NCBI GenBank assembly: GCA_035516795.1
Contig: DATIZX010000051.1
Span: forward strand, 1-59,084
From: DATJBF01 sp035516795
GTDB taxonomy: Bacteria; Verrucomicrobiota; Verrucomicrobiia; Palsa-1439
DNA length: 59,084 bases
Direction: 5' to 3'
Both the position numbers and the translations under genes were made by a program. Positions 1 through 7,649 of the stretch are shown in pieces (position 1 is the stretch's first letter; the number at the start of each line of letters is the position of its first letter). The notes below the pieces were generated by a model that was given only the letters and a program-made list of their open reading frames with translations, did not search any database and was not told where the DNA came from.

Positions 1-126
1 GCGGCGCTACGAGCCCTGTGCCTGAATCTGTTGCGGCGGGATCAGAAGATTAAACGGGGAATCCGCACCAAACAAAAAGTAGCCGGTTGGAATCACGATT
101 ACCTACGCAGCCTCTTGGGTTTCTAA
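1..126 (+). CDS. ISAs1-family transposase, C-terminal end (partial)
   Basis: The window opens inside a reading frame (frame 1) that runs 41 codons to a TAA at 124-126. The peptide ends in NLLRRD, KRGIRTKQ, AGWNHDYL and LLGF, the arrangement I know from the extreme C-terminus of ISAs1-family DDE transposases (NLLK...K.GI..KR..AGW...YL...L). Only the tail is inside the window, so whether the transposase is intact cannot be judged. It lies just upstream of a sequence resembling an ISAs1 terminal repeat, which supports a real element end here. The family call rests on this short tail only. Confidence 0.6.
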   Translation, partial: AALRALCLNLLRRDQKIKRGIRTKQKVAGWNHDYLRSLLGF

Positions 127-127
127 A

Positions 128-140
128 TGCAATCGCCCTG
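128..140 (+). repeat. Probable right terminal inverted repeat of the ISAs1 element
   Basis: Two bases after the transposase stop lies TGCAATCGCCCTG, whose reverse complement CAGGGCGATTGCA resembles the outer ends of ISAs1-family elements. The left end and the target duplication are outside the window, so this cannot be confirmed. Confidence 0.4.
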
Positions 141-429
141 GAAGCTCACGAACGGCGATGTTGTCGGGTCCCGTATTATGTAAAAACCCATACATGTCTG
201 ACGGCACCACCACGTTCGCCACATTGTCGCTCGTCGACGTGCTTGCCGCGCTGGAATAAGGAACATGCCGCAGTTGTCTGGGGTCATGGTAGGGTTTTGC
301 CCTATGGCATGCAGTTCGTCTGCGAGCGTAACCTAACTGTTGAATGCGGAAGTGTCATATCGGGAAAGACGAACTCGACGCCAGAGCGAGTACGCCGTAA
401 ACCAAGATTCGGAGGAGACGAAGTAACGC
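141..429. other. Non-coding leader upstream of the radical SAM gene
   Basis: No convincing gene. A long frame crosses this stretch but reads into the radical SAM gene in another phase and has no recognisable protein features. The 3' end contains GGAGGAG about 12 bases before the GTG of the next gene, so it carries that gene's ribosome-binding site and probably its promoter. No known riboswitch consensus was recognised. Confidence 0.4.
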
Positions 430-2382
430 GTGAACAAGAAAGTCCTGCTGACCACCGTGTGCCGCCCGCTGGGGCCGCAGTGCGGGGATGCGACGTCGGT
501 TGGTTATGAATTGCTTTACCGCCAGGTGACCCGGGCCCAAGGCATTTTCAGCCCGCGCACGGTGAACATCCAGTTTTCCTTGGAATACATTGCCGAGAAC
601 CTCGATACGCCGACGGTCGTTCTGCAATACCCGTCGAAGCGCGAGTTGATCAAAGAACTCAAGAAGGGTTACGACTACGTGGGGATCTCGTTCCTGATAG
701 CGATCTTCCACAAGGTCAAGGACGTGGTCGAGTTGATCCGCGAACACGCGCCCCAAACCAAAATCATCCTCGGCGGCTACGGCACGGTGCTGACCGATGA
801 AGAACTCACGCCATACTGCGATTACATCTGCCGCGAAGAAGGCGTCGGGTATATGCGGCGGCTGCTGGGCGAGCCGCAAATTCCGATGCCGTACAAGCAG
901 CCGCTGATCGTGAGCTGGTTACGAGTGTTTGGCTGGAAGGTGTCGGGCACGGGCAAGATTTTCGCCGGGCTGGGCTGCCCCAACGGCTGCGATTTCTGTT
1001 GCACGTCGCATTTTTTTAAGCGCAAGCACATCAAGCTGCTGCCGACCGGCAAAGACATTTTCGACCTCACCGAGCGCTATCACGACATGGACCCGAGCCT
1101 CGTGTTCCTGATCATCGACGAGGATTTTCTGCTCAACAAGAAACGGGCAATGGAGTTTCGCGACTGCGTGATGAAGAGCGGAAAACAACTCTCGGTTTTT
1201 GCCTTTTCCAGCATCAAGGCGCTCAGCCAGTACACCGTCGAACAGATCCTTGAAATGGGGATCGACGGGTTCTGGATTGGCTACGAAGGCACGCGGTCGG
1301 GCTACGCCAAGCAACAAGGCCGATCTGTGGAGGACATTTTCACGGAGTTTCGCGCGCATGGCATTACGATTCTGGCCTCGATGATCCTCGGCTTTGATTA
1401 CCAGACGCCCGAGGTGATCGCGCAGGAACTCGACGGGTTGATGAAGCTCAAGCCATCGCTGGGGCAGTACCTAATTTACGGGCCCGTGCCCGGCACGCCG
1501 TTCAATGCGCGGGTGATGCGCGACAACCTCTTGCTCCAAGAGTACATCGACCATCCCGACCGGCTCTACCGCCACGCGGACGGCTTTACCACGACGATGA
1601 AGCATCCGACGCTCTCGGCGGCCGAGATCGAGCGCTTGCAGCAGTGGTGTTTTGACGAGGATTACCAACGACTCGGGCCGAGCATTTTCCGCGTCCTCGA
1701 ATCGCGGTTTCTCGGCTACCAGACGCTCAGGAATTCACCGAACCCGATCCTGCGCCGGAAGGCCGCGCATTACGCCGCCGATTTGCGCGTGGCGCTCCCG
1801 ATTTTCCTCGCCGGCCGGTTGCTCGGTCCCAACGCAACGGTGCGGCGCTGGATCCGGGACCTGGGGCGGCAGATTTGCATTGAACTTGGCTGTCCCACCT
1901 TGGCCCAGCGGTTCCAGTCCGTGCTCGCGGTGGGGGCCGCACTGTGGACGTGGGTGACGTTGAAGTTCGATCTGTTCCAGCATCCCAAGTTGGTCCGAAC
2001 GGCGTACCGTATGCCAGCCAAACGCTGGAGCGAATTCCGCCTCTGGGAAGAAATCCCGGATAAGATCGCGATCCCCGACTTGTCGATTCAGGTCGAACTG
2101 CAACACGCCAAGAAACAGGTCTGGCTGCGCTTGAGCGGTGCCCTGTCGGCTGCCGAGGCGGAAAAGTTGGGCCAACGCATCCACGATTCGCTGGCGCGAA
2201 GCAAGAGCCAACTGGTACTGGATCTGAACAAGCTCCACTGGGACAAGGTGGACAATCTGAAGCCGCTGGCCGAGAAACTGGCGGTGTATCGTTCCCAGAT
2301 TCGGCTGGTGCTACCCAAACTACAGGCAGCGCATCCGGAACTGCTCCTCCTGGCTGGTGCCTTTCAGCATTACAAGGGCTAG
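430..2382 (+). CDS. B12-binding-like radical SAM protein with STAS-like C-terminal domain
   Basis: A 650-residue protein starting at GTG after a GGAGGAG ribosome-binding site. Residues about 55-150 have the alternating strand/helix pattern of a cobalamin-binding-type Rossmann domain (VGISFLIAIFHKVKDVVELI, then IILGGYGTVLT), but no DxHxxG cobalamin ligand motif is evident. The radical SAM cluster motif is plain: C183-PNG-C187-DF-C190, so a [4Fe-4S]/SAM enzyme is expected. The core runs to about residue 400. The last ~95 residues (VWLRLSGALSAAEAEKLGQ, then LVLDLNKLHWDK) look like a STAS/anti-sigma-antagonist fold, an unusual tail. The substrate is unknown. Family members act on lipids, pigments and other hydrophobic compounds. 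The gene stands alone, downstream of an IS end and followed by decayed DNA. The radical SAM call is firm and the STAS call is inference. Confidence 0.85.
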   Translation: MNKKVLLTTVCRPLGPQCGDATSVGYELLYRQVTRAQGIFSPRTVNIQFSLEYIAENLDTPTVVLQYPSKRELIKELKKGYDYVGISFLIAIFHKVKDVVELIREHAPQTKIILGGYGTVLTDEELTPYCDYICREEGVGYMRRLLGEPQIPMPYKQPLIVSWLRVFGWKVSGTGKIFAGLGCPNGCDFCCTSHFFKRKHIKLLPTGKDIFDLTERYHDMDPSLVFLIIDEDFLLNKKRAMEFRDCVMKSGKQLSVFAFSSIKALSQYTVEQILEMGIDGFWIGYEGTRSGYAKQQGRSVEDIFTEFRAHGITILASMILGFDYQTPEVIAQELDGLMKLKPSLGQYLIYGPVPGTPFNARVMRDNLLLQEYIDHPDRLYRHADGFTTTMKHPTLSAAEIERLQQWCFDEDYQRLGPSIFRVLESRFLGYQTLRNSPNPILRRKAAHYAADLRVALPIFLAGRLLGPNATVRRWIRDLGRQICIELGCPTLAQRFQSVLAVGAALWTWVTLKFDLFQHPKLVRTAYRMPAKRWSEFRLWEEIPDKIAIPDLSIQVELQHAKKQVWLRLSGALSAAEAEKLGQRIHDSLARSKSQLVLDLNKLHWDKVDNLKPLAEKLAVYRSQIRLVLPKLQAAHPELLLLAGAFQHYKG

Positions 2383-2383
2383 G

Positions 2384-2593
2384 ATTTCCGGCGAGTTGCG
2401 GCTTGATGACGTCAGCCGCTGCTACAAGCGAACTAGCCTGATCGTGACGACTGTAAACGTCATGGCGCATGAAATCGGACACGTGCTGGCGGGTCTCCAT
2501 CCGAACAAGCTTGGGCAATCCGGAGTCGGTGTGCCGTCACCTTGGGATATGACGACGCGCCAGGCTCTTCAAGGGAATCGCCGATATAATTAG
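2384..2593 (+). pseudogene. Metalloprotease-like remnant
   Basis: A short frame after the radical SAM stop contains VNVMAHEIGHVLAGLHP, which has the HExxH zinc motif plus a third His six residues on, close to the metzincin HExxHxxGxxH signature but with Gly one residue late. The frame ends at 2593, has no signal peptide or pro-region, and overlaps the preceding gene if read upstream. It is probably a scrap of a secreted peptidase left by rearrangement, since mobile-element debris lies on both sides. It could be a chance resemblance. Confidence 0.25.
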
Positions 2594-2688
2594 GTTTTCC
2601 TCAAAAGAGGCTTAGGATGATGCGAGACGGAAAATTCCAGCCTTGGTCCAAATGGGCGTTCACAGTTGGTGGCAGGGGAGTAGTCGCT

Positions 2689-2898
2689 ATGTCGCATATC
2701 GGAATTAACATCGGTGCCCTGACGGTGAAGGTGGTAGTCGTCCGCGGCGACGCCCGTCATGGCAAAGTGGCGGCCCACCAAGGCCGTCCCCTGGAAGTTC
2801 TTGATGACTTACTCGCAGAGGCGGAGTTCGCCGACGCGGAATGTTCCGGCATGTGCGGTCAACTGGGGCATCTCCCCGAAGCGACCGCCATCCACCGG
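2689..2898 (+). pseudogene. Acyl-CoA dehydratase activase (BadF/HgdC-type) N-terminal fragment
   Basis: From the ATG at 2689, behind GGGGAG, about 70 codons match the start of BadF/BadG/BcrA/BcrD-type ATPases: IGINIGALTVKVVVVRGD is the phosphate-1 loop strand pair of the ASKHA fold, followed by HQGRPLEVLDDLL. Members activate 2-hydroxyacyl-CoA or benzoyl-CoA dehydratases and are normally at least 250 residues. Here similarity stops abruptly at AIHR and the same frame continues into IS630 transposase sequence. The gene is therefore a truncated remnant, or the head of a fusion frame of 156 codons that is unlikely to have ATPase function. Confidence 0.55.
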
Positions 2899-3156
2899 GT
2901 GCCGGCGCGCGTGCACCTGATCGCACTGCCGCCGTATAGTCCCGAACTCAATCCCGTGGAGATGATCGGCGACCTGATCAAAGATCGCATCGGCAATACG
3001 CTGTGGACCACGATCGAGGCTTTGGAGGAAGCGCTGGGCGAAGAACTGCGTCCGATTTACCGAAGTGCAGAACGCGTGCGGAGGTTGGTTTCACACCCTT
3101 GGCCGATCGATCAGGCAAACGCTACCGAAGAGGAGAATAGTGCAGTTACGTGCTGA
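2899..3156 (+). pseudogene. IS630-family transposase C-terminal fragment
   Basis: In frame with the activase fragment, the sequence turns into the C-terminal end of an IS630-type DDE transposase: ALPPYSPELNPVE carries the family's final catalytic Glu (the E of NPVE). It is followed by the helical tail with LIKDRIGN, IEALEEALGEEL and RRLVSHPWP. The first two catalytic Asp residues and the whole N-terminal half are missing, so it cannot transpose. The junction at 2898/2899 marks a deletion or recombination that joined two unrelated frames without a stop. Confidence 0.7.
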
Positions 3157-3692
3157 AACAGGTATTGGACGACCTGTTCCCGGAGTCGGACCGCTTGGTT
3201 AACCGCTCAATGCAAGGAGCCGGATAAGGCAGAGGGAAGCTGACAAACAGCTGTGCACCCCATCTGGAGAACGGGATTCCATTGAGCACGGTAATGTCCC
3301 AAAAGTTCGTATTGCGCCACGACCTGGGGTGCCAATTTGAAACCCGTTGCGCGGCAAAGAGGGTTGTCTCCCGAAGTGGGCCAGAACGGGCCAACTGCCA
3401 GGAAATCTGCCGGGGATGGGGTGCGTCTTGGCGCTGCCACCAAGCCCGCCAGGCGGTAGGGCCTGCCACATGTCTTCAGAAGTTCGGACGGCCCAGCGGT
3501 CCGTCCCTACCAGCGACTTACCAAATCACGCTGGTAGTGTTCAACTGCGCCCGCAAGGACGTTGAGCGCGGAGCTTTGTCCCATCACGCCGAGACCGATG
3601 GGGCACTGTAGTTGACTCATGATCCCACCAGTTCGAATTGCGGATCTTCGGACGGTACTGCTCTACCCGAGCGCTGATGTTTCTTCCCGCAT
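3157..3692. other. Gene-free stretch after IS debris
   Basis: About 535 bases with no supportable gene. Frames on both strands are short, mutually overlapping and Arg/Pro/Cys-rich. It contains one hairpin-type repeat (3485-3511) and probably the transcription end of the long minus-strand block that finishes at 3693. It may hold further decayed insertion-sequence DNA. Confidence 0.4.
3485..3511. repeat. Imperfect palindromic repeat (REP-like)
   Basis: CGGACGGCCCAGCGGTCCGTCC is nearly its own reverse complement (GGACGG...CCGTCC arms) and is followed by CTACC. It lies in gene-free DNA like the other hairpin repeats in the window. It could instead act as a terminator for the minus-strand operon, but it has no T-tract on that strand. 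Confidence 0.4.
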
Positions 3693-5291
3693 TTATTCCA
3701 CCAGATTGCCAGCATGGCAATCGGAGCATTTCATCTGCTGCCACAGGCCGGATATGTCCACCGGATGTTTGAATTCCAGGCCGGCCAAGTTGCTCGCCAC
3801 TTTTCCTTCCGGCCCTTGGGCGACAATGATGTGACAGGCCTTGCAGTCGTGGCTAATCGTCTTGCCGTCGGCGCTCTGGTGATTGCCGTCGTGACAGCGA
3901 TAACAACCGGGGAAATTCAGGTGGCCAATGTTATCCGGGTAAACGCGCCAGGTGACCTTCATGCTGGGAAAAAAGTTGTGCGCATAAATCCGCTGCGTTT
4001 CGGCGGCTGCCCGGGTGATGAGCGTCGCGTTGGTCTTGGCGAATGCGGGATATTTGGACTCATAGAACGTCGTCAGTGTCTTCGCGATGCCTTGAACCGC
4101 GGCGGCGGTCGTCGCGTATTTCCCCGTTAGGGCCTGCACCGCCTGCTCCTTGATGTGCGGGATGGCTTGATTGATCCGGCCCGTGTACAAAGCGAGGTCG
4201 ACCGAATCGACCGGCGAATGATAGATGTGTGTTGGCCGGTTATGGCAGTCAATGCAATCCATCACCCGTGGCGTGGCCGCGGCGATTTGCTCCGGCTTCA
4301 GGGGATTGTCGGTGGACTGGTAAACGGTCACTTTCCCTTGCCGGTCGGTCAGGCGAACCCAAGGGATGACCTGTCGTGCCGTGTCGCTGGCGATGTACTC
4401 AATCTTATTGGCGATGGCCATGTGCCAGTGAATGCCGCCGACGGCTCCAAAACGGGGATCACCGCCCCCGATTTTTACGAGCAGGCGGATGGTCCACAGC
4501 GAATTCTGTTCGTCAGGCAGGTAGTGATGAAAGTCCCGTTCGACCTCGCCAAAGAATCTCTGCGGCCAGTGACATTCTTCACAAGTTTCACGAGCCGGCC
4601 GCAGGTTCTCAATCGGCGTGGGAATCGGACGGGGATACTTGTCCACCAGCGTGGCGTAGACCTGATAAGCGCCCGAGAGTTTGGATTTCACAAACCAGCT
4701 CGCCCCCGGCCCGATGTGACATTGGACGCAAGCGACCCGCGCGTGCGGCGATTCCTGATAGGCGGTGTACTCGGGCTGCATGATCGTGTGGCAGGTTTTC
4801 CCGCAGAAGGTCACGGACTCGGTGAACTGGTACGTTCGGTAGCTGCCCAGCGCGGTGGACAATAGAAACACCGCCGTCACTGCGATCACGGCCATCACCA
4901 CGTGCCGTTGACGGGGTACATTGAGATCGATCCGGGGAAAAGGCGGAATCGTGACGGGGTGAAATTTCCGACGCCGATGCCGTTCCCAAAGCGCGCCGGC
5001 GGAAACCATCAACAATCCGGCAATCAGAAAGGCCGGCGCGACAACATACGTGAGAATCCCGACGTACGGGTTCCTGAAGCCGCGGAAGAAGTCCAATGCG
5101 ATCAGACAGGCGACCGCAAAGAAACTCGACGCGGCCAGAATGATTCCGGCAAGGCTGATCCAATTATGGAGCAGCGACGGCGATTTCGCCGGCCGCGCAG
5201 TCCCAGCAGTGTCAGGTATATCAGGCAAAATACTTCGCTCGTGTAGATCCGCATTTCGGATGCTCTGCCGGCTGTGCGCCCAGCCGGGCAC
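3693..5291 (-). CDS. Membrane-anchored heptaheme cytochrome c (NapC/NrfH-like)
   Basis: 532 residues. Three hydrophobic segments lie near the N-terminus (about 44-70, 78-100, 116-140), then a periplasmic part with seven c-type haem motifs: CGKTCH (~162, a CxxxCH type), CVQCH (~188), CEECH (~237), CIDCH (~346), CYRCH (~462), CKACH (~483) and CSDCH (~522). The first haems and the membrane anchor resemble NapC/NrfH quinol dehydrogenases, while the C-terminal haems add a long electron wire. The likely role is passing electrons from the quinone pool to a periplasmic acceptor, but no terminal reductase gene is adjacent. The annotated GTG lacks a good ribosome-binding site, and a TTG at 5228 is a possible alternative. 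It is last in a minus-strand run, 34 bases after a Met/His-rich protein. Confidence 0.85.
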   Translation of the reverse strand: MPGWAHSRQSIRNADLHERSILPDIPDTAGTARPAKSPSLLHNWISLAGIILAASSFFAVACLIALDFFRGFRNPYVGILTYVVAPAFLIAGLLMVSAGALWERHRRRKFHPVTIPPFPRIDLNVPRQRHVVMAVIAVTAVFLLSTALGSYRTYQFTESVTFCGKTCHTIMQPEYTAYQESPHARVACVQCHIGPGASWFVKSKLSGAYQVYATLVDKYPRPIPTPIENLRPARETCEECHWPQRFFGEVERDFHHYLPDEQNSLWTIRLLVKIGGGDPRFGAVGGIHWHMAIANKIEYIASDTARQVIPWVRLTDRQGKVTVYQSTDNPLKPEQIAAATPRVMDCIDCHNRPTHIYHSPVDSVDLALYTGRINQAIPHIKEQAVQALTGKYATTAAAVQGIAKTLTTFYESKYPAFAKTNATLITRAAAETQRIYAHNFFPSMKVTWRVYPDNIGHLNFPGCYRCHDGNHQSADGKTISHDCKACHIIVAQGPEGKVASNLAGLEFKHPVDISGLWQQMKCSDCHAGNLVE

Positions 5292-5325
5292 AGAACCGGC
5301 GGCAAACCTCGTACAGCGCTATTTC

Positions 5326-5727
5326 TTATCCTGCATCATCGGAGACGAAGATGTACCTTCCCTTTTTCTCGTTCATCCAATGCTGGTGCATTGTCAGGAA
5401 CTGCTCGTTCATCTGCCGGCGCTCGGCGACGAGTTCGTTGATCACGGCCGCCATGGCGGATATCTTCTCGCTGCCTTCCGCGGTGTTCATCTTGGTCACC
5501 AGCTTATCGAGTTTCTGATTCATTTCTTCGATCTGCTTGGCCATTTGTTCGTGGTGGGCCATCATCTCCTGATGATGTTCCGGCCCATTGGTGTTTCCCC
5601 CCATCATGGAGCCCATCCCCTGCCCCATCATTGGGTCCTGCACTGGTGGAGGCGGGGTTTCGGCGAGCACCCCCATCGGCAAGAGAGTTAGTGTTACTAC
5701 GAGCACGGTGATGCCTTTCATCTTCAT
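5326..5727 (-). CDS. Small exported Met/His-rich protein
   Basis: 133 residues starting at an ATG behind AGGAG. A clear signal peptide (ITVLVVTLTLLPMGVLA, cleavage after LAE/T) is followed by a Met-, Gly- and His-rich stretch (DPMMGQGMGSMMGG, then HHQEMMAHHEQM) and a charged, probably coiled-coil segment of about 60 residues. Such Met/His clusters suggest copper or other soft-metal binding, or a Spy/CpxP-like periplasmic chaperone, but no family could be assigned. The genes on both sides encode exported proteins and the next gene is the multihaem cytochrome, so a role in periplasmic metal or electron handling is plausible. Function unproven. Confidence 0.7.
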   Translation of the reverse strand: MKMKGITVLVVTLTLLPMGVLAETPPPPVQDPMMGQGMGSMMGGNTNGPEHHQEMMAHHEQMAKQIEEMNQKLDKLVTKMNTAEGSEKISAMAAVINELVAERRQMNEQFLTMHQHWMNEKKGRYIFVSDDAG

Positions 5728-5816
5728 GGCTTTCTCCTTCCGCTTTTTTGATTTCCCGAAAACGATTTCGCTTGTGATAGAGCACGCGCTGTTATCCGAA
5801 GAACGTGCGCTTCCCT

Positions 5817-6305
5817 TTAACGAGATGGGCGCGACCCGCCGCCCGGCATGTCACGCCGCCAACCGGCCCACACAGGTCGACCGTCCTCATCCCGGAGCTT
5901 TAGGATTTCGTCGCCCTTTTTGACTTCCGCCGCGATGATTGCCGGTTTACCGTCGAACAGGACTCGGGAACCCCTGACTACGATCTTATCGTGAGGCTTG
6001 ATCTTGACGTCTTGATTTTCGATGTACCATGCCGGGCCCAGGTGGACGGAATTGGTTTCAGAACCGGTCCGAAGTTTCAGGTGTACCCCTTCGCTCATGC
6101 CGGTTTTAGGAATGAAATATTCCACCGCGACCACCTTGCCGGTGACGGTCACCAAGGTTTGTGGGTTGTAGATACGTCCGTAACCTCCGTCGGCTCCCCA
6201 CCCCTGGCTGCCGCGCCAGTTCATGCCCCGTTGAGCCCACAAGCTTATCGGCCAGAACAGGCTGACGGCTATGATAGCCACACTTTCTCGCGTGATTTGG
6301 CGCAT
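5817..6305 (-). CDS. Exported conserved protein of unknown function, possibly OB-fold
   Basis: 162 residues, ATG behind GGAGGTG. An N-terminal signal peptide (VAIIAVSLFWPISLWAQ) precedes a Gly/Trp-rich linker and a beta-rich domain: VTVTGKVVAVEYF, VHLKLRT, VHLGPAWYIENQDVKIK, DKIVVRGSRVLFDGKP, AIIAAEVKKGDEI, LKLRDEDGRPVW. I recall close relatives in anaerobic and metal-reducing bacteria near multihaem cytochromes, where they are left unnamed. The strand pattern would suit a small OB-like barrel. It sits 15 bases downstream of the S41 protease gene and upstream of the Met-rich and cytochrome genes in the same direction. Confidence 0.7.
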   Translation of the reverse strand: MRQITRESVAIIAVSLFWPISLWAQRGMNWRGSQGWGADGGYGRIYNPQTLVTVTGKVVAVEYFIPKTGMSEGVHLKLRTGSETNSVHLGPAWYIENQDVKIKPHDKIVVRGSRVLFDGKPAIIAAEVKKGDEILKLRDEDGRPVWAGWRRDMPGGGSRPSR

Positions 6306-6320
6306 CCCACACCTCCACTG

Positions 6321-7604
6321 TTATCGACTCACAAACTGAGGACTGGAACGCCCCGACACAGAATTTGGCTGCTGCTGGAGCAAAGCCAGCGCGCGAAATA
6401 ACTGGGTGTCGTGGCTGGCGCGAAATTGTTCGGCACTCAGCCCTCGTTCGGCTGCCGGGAACATTGGCGTCACATCGGCGGGCAGATCGACCTCGATATT
6501 CGGTTTGATCCCCTTGTGCCAGATGACGTGTCCGTCTGGCGTCAACCATTCCTCGACGGCCAGCAAGAGCGCGGAACCGTCGGAGAGTTTGAATTCGCTG
6601 AGCACAGTGCCGGTGCCGATCGTCGTCGTGCCAACCAACTCTGCCCGGTGCGAATCCTGTAACGCGCCCGCCATGATTTCCGCGCCGCTGGCCGTGCCAG
6701 CATTGACCAGTACGACCAGCGGGATTTTCGTAGCCTCGCCGCCGGGGCGTACGTGAATAGCCCTCTCCTTTCCCCGGGCATTCTTGACCAACACGACATC
6801 ACCGGTCTTCAGGAACTGGCTGGTGGCGCCAACGGCTTCGCTGAGGAGCCCGCCGGGATTGTCGCGTAGATCGAGAATAATGCCCTGCACGTCGTTGCTC
6901 TGAATCGCCGTCAAGGCCTCGCGTAGATCGGTGGTGACGCCTTTGTCGATGCTCGCAATGCGGAGATGCGCGATATGCGTGTCCGGCAATTGTTGCCAGG
7001 AAACGTTGTGAATTTGAATCGCCGCACGCTTGAGCGTGACCTCACGGGTCTGCCCCGAGGCGTGCTCCAAAATCGTCAGTGTCACCGACGTACCTGCAGG
7101 ACCGGAAATTTTCGCGGCGACTTCATCGAGGGGCAGACCGGTGACCTCCTTGCCATCGACTCGGAAAATGATATCTCCGGAACGCAGACCCGCCTGTTGC
7201 GCGGGCGAACCGTCCATGGGGGCAACGATCGTCACGTGGCCTTCTCTCAAGCGGATTTCGGCGCCAATTCCCTGAAATTTCCCGCGCTCCAGATTCCGCA
7301 TTTGCCTGACCATCGCCGGGCTGAGAAACCGGCTATGACCCGTGTCGCCCAATGCGTCCACCATCCCGCTGATCGCGCCGTAGGTCATGGGGCGAGGCTT
7401 AACAGCAGATCGATCGACGTAGAAGCGATCCACCAAGCCCCATGCTTCGGAAATTAACCGAAAATTCCCATCCGAGTGGAACGACCCCAGCCCATACTCG
7501 GCCACGCGATCCAGCAGAATACCACCGAGCAAACCCAACCCCAGCGCGAGCACCATCAGATTGCCAGAATTAAACGATGCGGGGCGACCTAACTGATGTT
7601 GCAC
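6321..7604 (-). CDS. S41-family (CtpA-like) PDZ protease, catalytic Lys replaced by Thr
   Basis: 427 residues, GTG start six bases after AGGAG. An N-terminal hydrophobic anchor (LMVLALGLGLLGGILL) is followed by a PDZ domain (about 110-190: IGAEIRLREGHVTIV, AGLRSGDIIFRVDGKEV). The S41 core has ILDLRDNPGGLL and NAGTASGAEIM with nucleophile S306. In tail-specific proteases a Lys follows the Ser by 25 residues within GKG. Here position 331 is Thr (GTTTIGTGTV), so the Ser/Lys dyad is incomplete, although the rest of the core is well kept (EEWLTPDG, IKPNIEVDLP). It may use another base or be a non-cleaving or altered-specificity member. Located in a run of exported-protein genes. Confidence 0.85.
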   Translation of the reverse strand: MQHQLGRPASFNSGNLMVLALGLGLLGGILLDRVAEYGLGSFHSDGNFRLISEAWGLVDRFYVDRSAVKPRPMTYGAISGMVDALGDTGHSRFLSPAMVRQMRNLERGKFQGIGAEIRLREGHVTIVAPMDGSPAQQAGLRSGDIIFRVDGKEVTGLPLDEVAAKISGPAGTSVTLTILEHASGQTREVTLKRAAIQIHNVSWQQLPDTHIAHLRIASIDKGVTTDLREALTAIQSNDVQGIILDLRDNPGGLLSEAVGATSQFLKTGDVVLVKNARGKERAIHVRPGGEATKIPLVVLVNAGTASGAEIMAGALQDSHRAELVGTTTIGTGTVLSEFKLSDGSALLLAVEEWLTPDGHVIWHKGIKPNIEVDLPADVTPMFPAAERGLSAEQFRASHDTQLFRALALLQQQPNSVSGRSSPQFVSR

Positions 7605-7649
7605 TTTGTCTCTCCTGTGATTATTCCCGGCCCATGAACTCCAACACGT

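Noticed and set aside
87..509. 140-codon plus-strand frame at the left edge
   Set aside because: It runs across the IS end into the radical SAM gene in another phase, lacks a ribosome-binding site and has Arg/Cys/Pro-rich content typical of a chance frame.
1727..2518. 263-codon minus-strand frame opposite the radical SAM gene
   Set aside because: Composition is Pro/Ser/Arg-rich with no domain, and it is fully antisense to a well-supported gene.
3485..3511. Palindrome considered as terminator of the cytochrome operon
   Set aside because: No T-run follows on the minus strand and it is about 180 bases past the stop; kept as a repeat instead.
3282..3611. Overlapping frames of 70-110 codons on both strands
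   Set aside because: They compete with one another and show no protein features; more likely decayed DNA.
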